Shown: positions 24,078 to 34,379 of the stretch, piece by piece
Layout: each line of letters opens with the position of its first letter
Numbering within the stretch: the stretch's first letter is position 1
From: Dyadobacter fermentans DSM 18053
GTDB lineage: Bacteria; Bacteroidota; Bacteroidia; Cytophagales; Spirosomataceae
Assembly: GCF_000023125.1 (NCBI RefSeq)
Contig: NC_013037.1
Span: 4,546,001-4,610,000 of the forward strand
Direction: 5' to 3'
Length of the DNA stretch: 64,000 nucleotides
Notes under the pieces: generated by a model
What the model was told of the DNA's origin: nothing
Databases searched by the model: none
What the model saw: only the letters and a program-made list of their open reading frames with translations
Translations under genes and position numbers: made by a program

Positions 24078-24616
24078 CCTGCTTTTTTCTCCCGCATCCG
24101 CTTGACGATCCGCACGGCGGTCATGATCACGATGGCAAATGCAATGAGGCCGAGCACGCCCCACAGCCAATCGACTGTGTTTTTTAAAACCACCAAAAAG
24201 ACGATCGAGAAGAGGAAAATCGTCGCTATTTCGTTAAAAAGCCGCAATTGGAAAGATGAGAACCGGAATTTTCCCGCGCGTAATTCCAGCAGGATTTTCC
24301 GTGTTACCGAATGATAAGCCAGCAGGCCGAGCACAAAAACGAGTTTGAGTTTCATCCAATCCTGATCGAGCCAGGCAGGCGTGATGTAGAGCATGGCCGT
24401 GCCGCATAGCAATGCAAGCCAGCAGGCCGGCGTCATGATCGCATTAAAGAGCAATTTCTCCATCTTGGTAAATTGCGCAATCAGAATTTCACGCTCGGGA
24501 CTGGGCTTTTCGTTGGCCTCAGTGTGGTACACAAACAGCCTCGGCATGTAAAAAAGCCCTGCAAACCAGCTAACTACGAATATGATATGAAGTGCCTTGA
24601 AATGGAGATAGGTCAT
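24062..24616 (-). CDS. hemJ: Protoporphyrinogen IX oxidase HemJ (CopD-like membrane family)
   Basis: HemJ oxidises protoporphyrinogen IX to protoporphyrin IX in the inner membrane for haem synthesis. The 184-residue protein has four to five hydrophobic helices and the conserved opening HFKALHIIFVVSWFAGLFYMPRLFVYH, including the His and Arg residues typical of the family. WMKLKLVFVLGLLAYH follows near residue 86. The overlap of its 3' end with the blaI-like gene is convergent. The CopD family is an alternative name for the same fold, but the N-terminal motif is HemJ-like. Confidence 0.85.
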   Translation of the reverse strand: MTYLHFKALHIIFVVSWFAGLFYMPRLFVYHTEANEKPSPEREILIAQFTKMEKLLFNAIMTPACWLALLCGTAMLYITPAWLDQDWMKLKLVFVLGLLAYHSVTRKILLELRAGKFRFSSFQLRLFNEIATIFLFSIVFLVVLKNTVDWLWGVLGLIAFAIVIMTAVRIVKRMREKKAGQHLE

Positions 24617-24760
24617 AAACTACCGGAGATTTGCTGCCGCCGGGTTTTCGCTGTCCCGATCTTTCGGCGCCCAAATTTCGTAAATATTATAGGATTACGG
24701 CGAGAAAACTTTATTGGTCCCGTAATCGTTACCCAAAAGGCGATAATCCCTAATGTTATC

Positions 24761-25447
24761 ATGAGAACCACCATCCCGATTTTCACGTTTATATTTTTGT
24801 GCTGCATGGCCCTGGTGTCGTGCGCACAGTCTGACAAAAAACACAAGAGCAAAATGGACAAAGAAACAGCCTCAACTGCATTGGACGAAAGCAACGTCGA
24901 TACTGCGAATACGGAAATCGCGACATTTGGCACAGGGTGTTTCTGGTGTACCGAAGCCGTGATGGAGTCACTCGACGGCGTCAAAAAGGTGGTTTCGGGC
25001 TACTCGGGCGGGCATGACCCCAATCCCAGCTACAAAGCGGTGTGCACAGGCACCACAGGCCACGCCGAATGTGTGGAAGTGACCTACGATCCCAAGGTGA
25101 TCAGCTATGCCGAGCTGCTCGAAGCATTTTTCCGCAGCCACGACCCTACTACGCTGAACCGCCAGGGCAACGACGTGGGAACGCAATACCGTTCAGTCAT
25201 TTTTTACCACACCGACGACCAGAAACAACTCGCCGAAACGGCCAAAGCTGAACTGGACAAATCGGGCGCTTATGCGAATCCGATTGTCACCGAAATCACT
25301 AAATCTCAGAAGTTTTACCCTGCGGAAGATTACCACCAGAATTATTTTGCCAACAATCCCGAGCAGGGCTACTGCGCCTTTGTGATTGCACCAAAACTGG
25401 ATAAATTTAAAAAGGTATTTAAAGATAAGCTCCGCAAGCAGATCTGA
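24761..25447 (+). CDS. msrA: Peptide methionine sulfoxide reductase MsrA, lipoprotein form
   Basis: MsrA reduces methionine-S-sulfoxide in oxidised proteins. The 228-residue protein has a lipoprotein signal with Cys21 in ALVSC, so it should act in the periplasm, probably attached to the outer membrane. A 30-residue charged linker leads to the enzyme domain. The catalytic Cys60 lies in GTGCFWCTEAV, with SGYSGGHDPNPSY, DVGTQYRSVIFYH and YPAEDYHQNYF following as in the family. No MsrB domain is fused. The frame is open upstream to 24473, but ATG 24761 places the lipoprotein signal correctly. Confidence 0.93.
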   Translation: MRTTIPIFTFIFLCCMALVSCAQSDKKHKSKMDKETASTALDESNVDTANTEIATFGTGCFWCTEAVMESLDGVKKVVSGYSGGHDPNPSYKAVCTGTTGHAECVEVTYDPKVISYAELLEAFFRSHDPTTLNRQGNDVGTQYRSVIFYHTDDQKQLAETAKAELDKSGAYANPIVTEITKSQKFYPAEDYHQNYFANNPEQGYCAFVIAPKLDKFKKVFKDKLRKQI

Positions 25448-25510
25448 TTTAGGATTAAATAAAGAACCCGGAACCACACGCAAAGCATGATTCTCCGGTT
25501 AATAACTATA

Positions 25511-25560
25511 AATGGCACAAGTTTTGAAGCGTTGAAATAAAGGCTTTAATTTGTGCCATT
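25511..25560 (+). promoter_or_regulatory. Inverted repeat with possible promoter before the barrel gene
   Basis: AATGGCACAA (25511-25520) and TTGTGCCATT (25551-25560) are perfect 10-base inverted arms around a 30-base centre. A TTG (25524-25526) and TAATTTG (25547-25553, one base short of the consensus) lie 20 bases apart inside. The structure may be a terminator for msrA, or an operator around the promoter of the next gene. Confidence 0.5.
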
Positions 25561-25588
25561 ATTATTTCACAATAACTAATCTATTACG

Positions 25589-26119
25589 ATGAAAAAGACT
25601 CTATTCATGCTTGTTGTTGCCGCTCTTTTCAGCGCAGCTTCGGAGAAGGCGTTCGCCCAGTTTGAAAAAGGAGATAAACTATTGAATGCAGGTATTAACC
25701 TTGGCGGCACTTACGGCGGCGGCGGCGTTGGTGTAGGTGCGTCATTCGAAGGCGGCGTGCACGACTTCATCAGCGTCGGTGGCCAGGCTGACTTTACTAC
25801 CTGGAACTACGGCTGGGTTGGGTACAAATGGAGATATAACTTCTTCACAATCGCTGCCCGCGGTTCTTACCACTACGGCAAGCACTTCCTGAAACTGGAT
25901 AACCTCGATCTTTATGCAGGTCCATCTTTGGGATACCGTATTTCTTCATTCAGCGATCCAGATGGCTGGTCAGGCGTTTATAACGATGGCTACGGAAGCG
26001 GTGTATTCTTCGGTGTATTCGCAGGCGCACGCTACTATTTCAAGCCTAACATGGGCGTTTTCGCAGAAGTTGGTTACAATGCATCCCCTGTAAAAGCAGG
26101 TATCGCATTCAAATTCTAA
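25589..26119 (+). CDS. Predicted outer-membrane beta-barrel protein
   Basis: The 176-residue protein has a signal peptide (KKTLFMLVVAALFSAAS, cleavage near KAFAQ) and a glycine- and aromatic-rich mature part with barrel strands such as NAGINLGGTYGG, WRYNFFTIAARGSYHYG, GVFFGVFAGARYYF and GVFAEVGYNASPVKAGIAFKF. The C-terminal Phe is present. Codon use is biased toward frequent codons, suggesting good expression. It is flanked by a long inverted repeat and a strong terminator and so is probably a single-gene unit. The specific role is unknown. Confidence 0.8.
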   Translation: MKKTLFMLVVAALFSAASEKAFAQFEKGDKLLNAGINLGGTYGGGGVGVGASFEGGVHDFISVGGQADFTTWNYGWVGYKWRYNFFTIAARGSYHYGKHFLKLDNLDLYAGPSLGYRISSFSDPDGWSGVYNDGYGSGVFFGVFAGARYYFKPNMGVFAEVGYNASPVKAGIAFKF

Positions 26120-26135
26120 GAAATTCCGACACAAT

Positions 26136-26171
26136 AAAAGCGGACTCAGCATTGTCTGAGCCCGCTTTTTT
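26136..26171. terminator. Bidirectional terminator
   Basis: AAAAGCGG-A-CTCAG pairs with CTGAG-C-CCGCTTTT around a six-base loop, followed by a T run. It lies between convergent genes. Confidence 0.85.
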
Positions 26172-26182
26172 GTTGACCAAAA

Positions 26183-26980
26183 TTAAAAGTTCAATGCGAG
26201 CGTGAGCCCGGCGGTCCTTTGAAATGGATTTACGGAAGGTCTGAAACTGATTTTCAAAGACTCGCCGCGGCGGATCAGCTCACGGCGGATACGGCTGGCT
26301 TTCGATCCGTTTTTACCCGCTTTGATAAACCCGACCGTTCCGAATGTGGCGGCGCCGGCAAAGCCTCCGAGCATCATATAAGCCCCTCTCCTCGCCCGCA
26401 GCTCATCCTGGTAGCTCTTGTAATAACCATTCGCATCGATAGCACTCGCGACAATGCCCGTGCCAATTCCCGCCACAACAACGCCCACAGTAGTACCCAC
26501 AATGCCCATAATCATCCCGGTTTTCGATCGTGATTTGTAGAAACTGTACATGCTCCGCAAATGATCCGGCGATGAAGTTCTGACATCTTCGGCAAATTGT
26601 ACCGACGGTTTTACGGGCCCGGTAGCAACCTTCCGGGGCGCTTGGCTCTGTTTTGCACTTCGAGCCGGAGCCTGTTTTTCGGGCGAATAATAGCTTTGCA
26701 CTTCGAGTGCGGCTTCAAACGTTTCCTCCTCACCGTTCCCATAACGAATGGAGGCCACATCGGACTTTTTAATGGAAAAAAGCGCCCCATCCGGGTCGCT
26801 CGGCTTTTTATATTTGATCACCTGATCATCCACTTCCTGGATGTAAACTTCCAGTTTCGACTCGTCGCGCATCAGGATCACATCCGCCTTACGCGCGGTT
26901 TGCGCATAGGCCTGCCCGACAAACAATAAAATGAACATGGCTAGGAGCTGATTTTTCAGCTTTGGTAAAATTACTTTCAT
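26183..26980 (-). CDS. Exported protein of unknown function, paralogue of the upstream gene
   Basis: The 265-residue protein has a signal peptide ending QAYAQ, then TARKADVILMRDESKLEVYIQEVDD, a small beta-rich domain of about 60 residues. A low-complexity linker rich in A, P and K follows. A Gly-rich hydrophobic pair of segments is next (GMIMGIVGTTVGVVVAGIGTGIV, YMMLGGFAGAATFGTVGFI), then a basic helix and a beta end TAGLTLALNF. The same order is seen in the gene just upstream, so the two arose by tandem duplication. I do not recognise the family. Its start codon lies in a 21-bp stem with the intergenic sequence, suggesting translation coupled to the upstream gene. Confidence 0.75.
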   Translation of the reverse strand: MKVILPKLKNQLLAMFILLFVGQAYAQTARKADVILMRDESKLEVYIQEVDDQVIKYKKPSDPDGALFSIKKSDVASIRYGNGEEETFEAALEVQSYYSPEKQAPARSAKQSQAPRKVATGPVKPSVQFAEDVRTSSPDHLRSMYSFYKSRSKTGMIMGIVGTTVGVVVAGIGTGIVASAIDANGYYKSYQDELRARRGAYMMLGGFAGAATFGTVGFIKAGKNGSKASRIRRELIRRGESLKISFRPSVNPFQRTAGLTLALNF

Positions 26981-27034
26981 GAGGGAGTAATGGTTGTAAC
27001 TGATTTAACCCCATGAAAGTAATCAATTTACCGG
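26964..27034 (-). promoter_or_regulatory. Start-codon-sequestering stem between tandem paralogues
   Basis: Read on the minus strand, bases 27034-27011 pair with 26985-26964: 6 pairs (GGTAAA), a 3-base bulge, 12 perfect pairs (ATTACTTTCATG), a 1-base bulge and 3 pairs. The AUG of the downstream gene (26980-26978) is inside the stem. The 5' arm begins 2 bases after the upstream stop codon (27037-27039). There is no T run, so a terminator is less likely. Confidence 0.65.
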
Positions 27035-27036
27035 AA

Positions 27037-27771
27037 TCAGAACGACAGCCTCAGGCCCAACTGTGCCGACTTATTGAACGGATCGACGCGTGGCGTAATG
27101 CTGAAAGTCGTGAGCGGCTGGTTCCGGCGTTCGAGCTCAGTTTTGATTTTTTCGACTTTTTTGCGGTGTATTTTATAGTTTTTGAAGCCAATTAACCCAA
27201 AAACCACTCCCACCGCCGGCCCGGCAATCGCCAGTGACGTACCGATGGTCCGGTTGTCGGGGCTGTCGCCGGAGCTGGCTACAATAATGCCCGACACCAG
27301 TGTCGCCACGGCTACCGATGTGAACACGATCGCTCCTTGCTTGCCGTCCATCATACGGTTGTGATGGTATTCGTATTTGTCCCGCAACTGATCGGAATTC
27401 GCCATGACCACGCTCTTTTCGAAGGGATCGGTCGGCAGATTATTCATATCTGCATATTGCCCAACGCTATCGGGCGGAATGCGACCCGGCGGGATGGAGT
27501 CTTTTACATTGATGTTCTTGCCATTTTTAAGCAACACCCGGGCTACCTGATCGAGATAAATGTAGGTAGCGGCACTATCGGCCGTGCCCAGGTCGCGGTA
27601 GTTGATCTTTTCGTAACTCATTTGCGTAATGAGCGCCTGGATGTGCGAACTGTCGCGCTTGATGATCACATCGTTTTTCCGGCCCGATTGCGCCGACGCA
27701 GTTCCGGCCAGCAACGAAAAGCAGATTATAAATGGCAAAAAGTGGGTAATTCGTAACGTGTGTGCCCGCAT
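27037..27771 (-). CDS. Exported protein of unknown function, first of a tandem paralogue pair
   Basis: The 244-residue protein has a signal peptide (FLPFIICFSLLAGTASAQ). The mature start SGRKNDVIIKRDSSHIQALITQM aligns with the downstream paralogue. Then come a charged middle region, two hydrophobic segments (GAIVFTSVAVATLVSGIIVASSG, SLAIAGPAVGVVFGLIGF), a basic helix KKVEKIKTELERRNQP and the ending SAQLGLRLSF, again as in the paralogue. The start is set at 27771 because MRAHTLRITHFL gives a clean signal peptide; the open frame to 27816 adds 15 unlike residues. The function is unknown; the two membrane-like segments suggest insertion in the inner membrane. Confidence 0.72.
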   Translation of the reverse strand: MRAHTLRITHFLPFIICFSLLAGTASAQSGRKNDVIIKRDSSHIQALITQMSYEKINYRDLGTADSAATYIYLDQVARVLLKNGKNINVKDSIPPGRIPPDSVGQYADMNNLPTDPFEKSVVMANSDQLRDKYEYHHNRMMDGKQGAIVFTSVAVATLVSGIIVASSGDSPDNRTIGTSLAIAGPAVGVVFGLIGFKNYKIHRKKVEKIKTELERRNQPLTTFSITPRVDPFNKSAQLGLRLSF

Positions 27772-27844
27772 AGTTTCAGGTGTTTTGAATGAAAAAAGAT
27801 GGATAAACGTACACAACTTTTAACATTCAACAAAAACCATGCTA

Positions 27845-28567
27845 TCACACGCCGAATTTATTGAGCTGTTTTACAAGCACTTCGAAATCCTTAGGGTAAG
27901 GCGCCTCTACGCGTATATCCTCGCCGTTCATTAAGGCAAACGATAGCGACCGCGCATGCAGCGCAACCCGCTGAATTAGAGGCTGCTCTTCCGTATCCTT
28001 TTTCAAATTAAACTTGCGTTTCAGATTGGAAAGGAAGATCGGCTCGCCGCCGTACTGCGGGTCATTCACGATGGGTGCTTTGAGGCACGACAAATGAATG
28101 CGGATCTGGTGCATGCGCCCGGTAATGGGGATACATTCCACTAATGTGTAGCCGCGGTACACCTGCAAAGTATTGAAAATCGTCTCCGCCTCTTTGCCAT
28201 CCGCCCTGTCGATCTTCACCGCCGTTCCGTTTTTCAGCGGTAAAATGGGCAGGTACACCGAAATCCCTTCGAGGTCATGGATGCCGTTCACCACGGCATG
28301 ATACCGTTTGGTAACTTCCCGATGCTCGAATTGCATCGCCAGATGCCGGTAAGCTGCGGGATTTTTCGCGAATGCCAATGCACCCGATGTTTCTTTGTCG
28401 AGGCGGTGGGCGGCTTGTAATTCGGGATTGTATTCTTTGGCAAGCCGGAGGACGCTTCCGCCCCGGTCAGCCGTACGCTCATCGAGGGTTGCCAGATGCG
28501 GCGGTTTATTTACCACCAAAAAATCCTCGTCTTCGAATATGATAATGTCTTTGAAATTGATCTTCAT
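27845..28567 (-). CDS. RluA-family pseudouridine synthase
   Basis: This 240-residue enzyme should convert specific uridines in rRNA or tRNA to pseudouridine. The catalytic aspartate lies in AAHRLDKETSGAL near residue 57, followed by the family motifs KRYHAVVNG and ITGRMHQIRIHL, with DPQYGG near residue 160. There is no S4 domain; the protein begins directly with the catalytic domain (IIFEDEDFLVVNKPPHLA). The start at 28567 fits the family; the longer frame to 28612 runs into a hairpin region. The exact target base cannot be named. A second RluA-type gene lies at 46.7 kb. Confidence 0.9.
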   Translation of the reverse strand: MKINFKDIIIFEDEDFLVVNKPPHLATLDERTADRGGSVLRLAKEYNPELQAAHRLDKETSGALAFAKNPAAYRHLAMQFEHREVTKRYHAVVNGIHDLEGISVYLPILPLKNGTAVKIDRADGKEAETIFNTLQVYRGYTLVECIPITGRMHQIRIHLSCLKAPIVNDPQYGGEPIFLSNLKRKFNLKKDTEEQPLIQRVALHARSLSFALMNGEDIRVEAPYPKDFEVLVKQLNKFGV

Positions 28568-28584
28568 CTTGTTGCTATAAAAAT

Positions 28585-28623
28585 AATCCGGATGATGCGC
28601 CCCAGCGGCCATTCATCCGGATT
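28585..28623 (-). promoter_or_regulatory. 5' leader hairpin of the pseudouridine synthase gene
   Basis: AATCCGGATGA (28585-28595) and TCATCCGGATT (28613-28623) are perfect 11-base inverted arms with a 17-base GC-rich loop, ending 17 bases before the start codon. With transcription starting near 28645 the hairpin would be in the mRNA leader. Confidence 0.55.
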
Positions 28624-28650
28624 CTCTCGGCCAACGGCCTTTATCCGATA

Positions 28651-28658
28651 CAAAGATA
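28651..28658 (-). promoter_or_regulatory. -7 box for the pseudouridine synthase gene
   Basis: On the minus strand the bases read TATCTTTG, an exact TAnnTTTG box, about 85 bases upstream of the start codon. No clear TTG is found at the -33 distance. Confidence 0.4.
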
Positions 28659-28696
28659 ATTATACTATTTGTTTCTTTAAACTTCTTTGCGGTTCC

Positions 28697-29407
28697 TCAA
28701 ACGAGCGCACTCACCTTCGTAGGGTTCGGATTGATCGTGTCCGACTCCACGAGGCCGTCGCGCAGGCGGACGATGCGGTGCGCGTAATGCGCGATGTCCT
28801 CTTCGTGCGTTACCATCACGATCGTGTTGCCTTTGCTGTACAGTTGGTCGAAAAGGTCCATGATTTCGTAGGACGTTTTGGTGTCGAGGTTACCGGTTGG
28901 TTCATCGGCGAGCAGGATGCTGGGATCGTTCACAAGCGCCCGTGCGATCGCCACACGCTGGCGCTGGCCGCCCGACAGTTCATTGGGCTTGTGCCCGGCC
29001 CGGTTTTCAAGGCCCACATTTTTGAGGGATTGCATGGCTTTTTCGGTCCTGTCCGCCTTGCTCAATCCTGCGTAAATGAGCGGCAATGCCACATTATCCA
29101 GCGACGACATCCTCGGCAAGAGGTTAAATGTCTGAAAAACGAAGCCTATTTCCTTATTCCGGATCTCGGCCAGCTCGTTTTCGGTCATATCGCTCACGTC
29201 CTTGTTGTTCAGGATGTATTTCCCGGTCGTTGGCGTGTCCAGACAGCCGATAATGTTCATCAGCGTGGATTTGCCGGAACCCGACGGCCCCATAAATGCC
29301 ACATATTCGCCCTTGTTCACCGAAATCGTGACGGATTTGAGCGCCTGGATGATTTCGCTGCCCATGACGTAACGTTTGGCGATCTCGCTGGTTTCTATGA
29401 TTTTCAT
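28697..29407 (-). CDS. ABC transporter ATPase, LolD/MacB type
   Basis: The 236-residue ATPase contains Walker [10 protein letters not shown] (residues 40-48), the signature [15 protein letters not shown] near 144, Walker [14 protein letters not shown] near 164, and the switch His in [12 protein letters not shown]. The sequence around [22 protein letters not shown] is typical of the LolD/MacB/FtsE class, which works with FtsX-like permeases in lipoprotein release or efflux. No permease gene lies next to it; the downstream neighbour is the pseudouridine synthase. The start ATG is supported by the family opening [13 protein letters not shown]. Confidence 0.9.
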   Translation of the reverse strand: MKIIETSEIAKRYVMGSEIIQALKSVTISVNKGEYVAFMGPSGSGKSTLMNIIGCLDTPTTGKYILNNKDVSDMTENELAEIRNKEIGFVFQTFNLLPRMSSLDNVALPLIYAGLSKADRTEKAMQSLKNVGLENRAGHKPNELSGGQRQRVAIARALVNDPSILLADEPTGNLDTKTSYEIMDLFDQLYSKGNTIVMVTHEEDIAHYAHRIVRLRDGLVESDTINPNPTKVSALV

Positions 29408-29444
29408 GCCGACAGTTTTTCAGTTGGAATATAGCAGTTATGCG

Positions 29445-29900
29445 TCAGGATGCGGACGAAATTTTATGGAATAACGCTTGTACGAAGAATGAAGCCAGTA
29501 TTACCGGCGGCGGAATGTCCTCATTAATCACGTTCCCCTTCCGCTTCCAGAACCCCACGGGCTCAAAACGCGCTTCGGACTCGCCGTTACTCACGACCCA
29601 TTTCCCCCGCAGCCACGATTCAAACCGCCAGTCGTACGAAATGCCGTCGAAAGTAATGGATGCCTTGCTCCGGAAAACATTGCAATCGATGTCGCCGAGC
29701 ACGCGCTGCCCCTCGATATCGCGTATTTCTGTATGCGAACTGAAAAGACCTTTCGATTTGAATGTGAGCATGTGGCCGTCGAGCTCGCCGCGGCCATCGT
29801 ATTTCCAGAGGGTTGTTTTGAGGATACCGGCTATGACTTTGCCCCGGAAAATCCGGCATTCCGTTTCGGTGAAATTGGATTTCCAGGACAAAGCTGTCAT
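29445..29900 (-). CDS. Protein of unknown function
   Basis: The 151-residue protein has no signal peptide or membrane segment. It is rich in short beta-like stretches (KTTLWKYDGRGELDGHMLTFKSKGLF, GDIDCNVFRSKASITFDGISYDWRFE, KWVVSNGESEARFEPVGFW) and may be a small beta-sandwich or LURP/tubby-like fold; that is only a guess from the strand pattern. It ends with a more hydrophobic helix (PPPVILASFFVQALFHKI). It lies 37 bases upstream of the ABC ATPase gene in the same direction, so co-transcription is possible. Confidence 0.6.
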   Translation of the reverse strand: MTALSWKSNFTETECRIFRGKVIAGILKTTLWKYDGRGELDGHMLTFKSKGLFSSHTEIRDIEGQRVLGDIDCNVFRSKASITFDGISYDWRFESWLRGKWVVSNGESEARFEPVGFWKRKGNVINEDIPPPVILASFFVQALFHKISSAS

Positions 29901-29940
29901 TGGTGAAGTGTATTTTTGAGATGGCTAAAATATTAAATCA

Positions 29941-32601
29941 TCAAAAATCAGCCCTTTGTTTTTCGATAAGTGCCCGCATCGGCTGATAGCGCGCCACAAA
30001 TCGCTGATAACCGGCAGGCAATGCATACTGCCTTACCTTTTGCTCACCCTCGGCAGCCTGTCCCAGCAAGCCTTGGTCAAGGCTCAGCAGCGCGTATTGT
30101 TCCCACAATTCGGGCGCGTATTCATTGTACCGCAGCGCATCGAGGACGAGCTGGTAGGCCAATTTCACCTGTTTTTTACCTCTGTAGAACTCCGATGCTG
30201 CGGCAACAATGCGCGCGTCGCACGGATTAGTACGCACCGCCTTCTGAATATCTTGTGCCGACGGAGATTTTGAAACCACTGCAAACAGCGAGTCGGAGGC
30301 CGATTGGGGCTTCACGCCCGAGAATAATGATTGTTTTAGCTGCTCCACCGCGACATTTTGCTCTTTGTCCTGAATTTTATCCAGCAATACCGCCGCCACT
30401 TCCTTTTTATCCGACAATGCATTGGCCACCGCCATCCCGATGGTGCCCTCCACGCCCTCCACGACCGACAGCGTTTCGATGGCCTTATCATATAGTCCGA
30501 GTTGCAGCAGCCAGTGCCCCAGTATTTTATGGTATAAATCGCTTCTTTCCCCTTCTTCGGCCGTCCATGCGGTGAGTGTTTCCAATGCTTTGAGCTTATT
30601 TCCGCTGTAAAATTCCGGGTAAAGTGCCGCTAGGGACAAGTCCTGCGACAGCACGGGGTTCTTCGCGGCCAGTTTCGGCAGCAGTGCGGCCGGCAGCGAA
30701 TCGAATGCGGCCTGGTTGGTGGCGTAATTGAGTAAATAGGCCAGACCGGAAACGCTCAGAAGCGAATCTCCGGGAATTGCATTTTTACCAAAATCCTCTT
30801 TATGAAACTGTTGCCGCATGTTCTGAACAGCCAGCCAGTTGGCCTGCCATGAAAGATAATCCCGCTTTTCGGAACTGCCGGCGAGGGAATCGAGCAAGCC
30901 GGAATTGGTGTTTTTGGCAAGAATGGCAAGGAGGTTGGTGGCCGGAATTTCCGGGCAGGCCGCATTTGCCTCAGCGCGATCGAGGTAATAATACGCCGAA
31001 TCGGCCACATTGGTTTTGGAATACAGCATACCGAGGTTATTCAGCAGCTCCCCGTTTGCGGGAAACCGGCGGAGGCCCTCCTGCAAACTGTGCACAGCAT
31101 CAAAAAACAGGTTTTCCTGCGCCAGAATGCCGCTCAGGCCCGCATACGCCTGCGGCGAGGGGTTTTTCAAAAGTGCCTGCCTGAAATAATATGCAGCCGC
31201 GGTGCGATCGCCCTGCTTCAATGCAATGGAAGCCAGCGCATAGTTTGATTTGTGGTTTTGGAACTCCTGCTGCAATGCGAGCTTATAATATTGCTCGGCA
31301 AGTGTAAATTCCTCTGTCCGGGTATGCAAATCGCCCAGCCCATTGAAATAACCGGCAATGGCCTGGTTAAGCGGCAATAGCCGTTGCGTTGAAAACAGCA
31401 CCACCACTCCCGCAAAGCCGAAGAGGCGCGTTTGCGTAAGCCCGAAGCGCATTGGTTTGTACAAAACCTTGTAAACCGCGAGTTTTTGCTGGAAAACCTC
31501 CCAGAAATTGACCAGTATATAAAAGAAAAAAAGCACACCCATCGCCAGCTGCCCCTGCACGGTGACGTCTTCCAGCGTTTCGAGCACAGGGTCGTTGGCG
31601 GTACCCGCTGCAAAACCACCGAACGACAGCGCCACCACAAACAGCCCCATATACATCCAAAAACCAGCGCTGCGGAATGGAACCGTGCCTTGCGTTGAAT
31701 CCGCACGTCTCCTGAAACCCCAGATACCGAGTATCCCCGATGCCAATGCCAGGTAAAATGGGTTGATCAACGTGACGTTCCAATCGATCCGGCGGGTGTT
31801 TTGGAGGTATATTAATAGTAAAAGCAGCAAATAGAGCACACTGATCACGATAAACTGCACCAGTCCCGAACGGCCCTTTCCGGCTTGCCCGCTCGTGCTG
31901 AGCCACACGAGCCCGGCCATAATTTCCGTTGCCGACACCAGTAGGAACAGTACGGTGACGATCAGCCAGAGCGGAAAGGAATACGCCGCGGCCGTCAACG
32001 CCGGAACCGGCGCAGCAGAGAAAAACGCGACCATCGCCACCAACAGCGCAGAAACGCCCGTAATGCCGGCAATGCGTGCGGCAATCCCCAAATCAGGCCG
32101 GAATGCGTGGAAATAATATGTAACGCCGCTGTATAAAATGGTGGCTGTCAGAAACAAGGCCCGGCTTTCGGTGCCAAACACACCCAACGTTTCCAGCCTC
32201 GCAAATGCGAGCAGGAGAATAAAAAGAATAGTCCCGGCAAGATACCAGAACCGCGACAATGTGCTCACAGCCGCCAGCAGCAACGAAAGGCCTGCCAACG
32301 CCCCGATCCAGAATAAATACACCGTCACCGCGTTGATCTCCATCACCGACGACATGAAACTCTCGGTTACCAGGTACGCCGGCGTCGAGATGCCGTATTG
32401 CCATTGGCCCAATTGCAGCACATCCACCACGGCCGTCGTTTCCGACAGTTCGCTCACCACATTCCACCGCACCACATTCCCCAGCGGATCAATGCATTGC
32501 GAGGCAAGAAAAACCAATCCCAAAATCAGCACCAGAAAAGTAACGACAGCCATCCACCGCTCGGACGCCGACCATACCTTCCAGAAAAGTAAATCGTTCA
32601 T
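29941..32601 (-). CDS. Large membrane protein with C-terminal TPR repeats
   Basis: The 886-residue protein has roughly eleven hydrophobic helices in its first 430 residues, such as WMAVVTFLVLILGLVFLA, WYLAGTILFILLLAFA and FIVISVLYLLLLLLIYL. A long periplasmic or cytoplasmic part with TPR units follows (AEQYYKLALQQEF, RTAAAYYFRQALLKNPSPQAYAGLSGIL, GELLNNLGMLYSK). The C-terminal third is also helical repeat-like. I do not recognise a named family. The arrangement resembles large O-antigen-ligase-like or TPR-tethered membrane proteins of Bacteroidota, but no ligase motif is visible. It stands alone, divergent from atpD. Confidence 0.7.
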   Translation of the reverse strand: MNDLLFWKVWSASERWMAVVTFLVLILGLVFLASQCIDPLGNVVRWNVVSELSETTAVVDVLQLGQWQYGISTPAYLVTESFMSSVMEINAVTVYLFWIGALAGLSLLLAAVSTLSRFWYLAGTILFILLLAFARLETLGVFGTESRALFLTATILYSGVTYYFHAFRPDLGIAARIAGITGVSALLVAMVAFFSAAPVPALTAAAYSFPLWLIVTVLFLLVSATEIMAGLVWLSTSGQAGKGRSGLVQFIVISVLYLLLLLLIYLQNTRRIDWNVTLINPFYLALASGILGIWGFRRRADSTQGTVPFRSAGFWMYMGLFVVALSFGGFAAGTANDPVLETLEDVTVQGQLAMGVLFFFYILVNFWEVFQQKLAVYKVLYKPMRFGLTQTRLFGFAGVVVLFSTQRLLPLNQAIAGYFNGLGDLHTRTEEFTLAEQYYKLALQQEFQNHKSNYALASIALKQGDRTAAAYYFRQALLKNPSPQAYAGLSGILAQENLFFDAVHSLQEGLRRFPANGELLNNLGMLYSKTNVADSAYYYLDRAEANAACPEIPATNLLAILAKNTNSGLLDSLAGSSEKRDYLSWQANWLAVQNMRQQFHKEDFGKNAIPGDSLLSVSGLAYLLNYATNQAAFDSLPAALLPKLAAKNPVLSQDLSLAALYPEFYSGNKLKALETLTAWTAEEGERSDLYHKILGHWLLQLGLYDKAIETLSVVEGVEGTIGMAVANALSDKKEVAAVLLDKIQDKEQNVAVEQLKQSLFSGVKPQSASDSLFAVVSKSPSAQDIQKAVRTNPCDARIVAAASEFYRGKKQVKLAYQLVLDALRYNEYAPELWEQYALLSLDQGLLGQAAEGEQKVRQYALPAGYQRFVARYQPMRALIEKQRADF

Positions 32602-32774
32602 ATTGTTATGCGTAGCAAAATCAGCGTCTTATCGACATGCGAAGATTGGCAATTTCGGCCGAAAAAGTTCCCGCTTACCTCCTCCTCCACCCACTTTCCG
32701 GAAATATTAAACACAGTTTTCAGGAAAAACGGGTGATTTTCTAAAAAATATCCAAATTTTCGGGCCGTGTGCTA

Positions 32775-34362
<1,588 letters not shown>

Positions 34363-34379
34363 GCAAAAACTTTTGACTC

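Noticed and set aside
28496..29434. 312-residue plus-strand frame over the ABC ATPase
   Set aside because: Antisense to a clear LolD/MacB-type ATPase gene.
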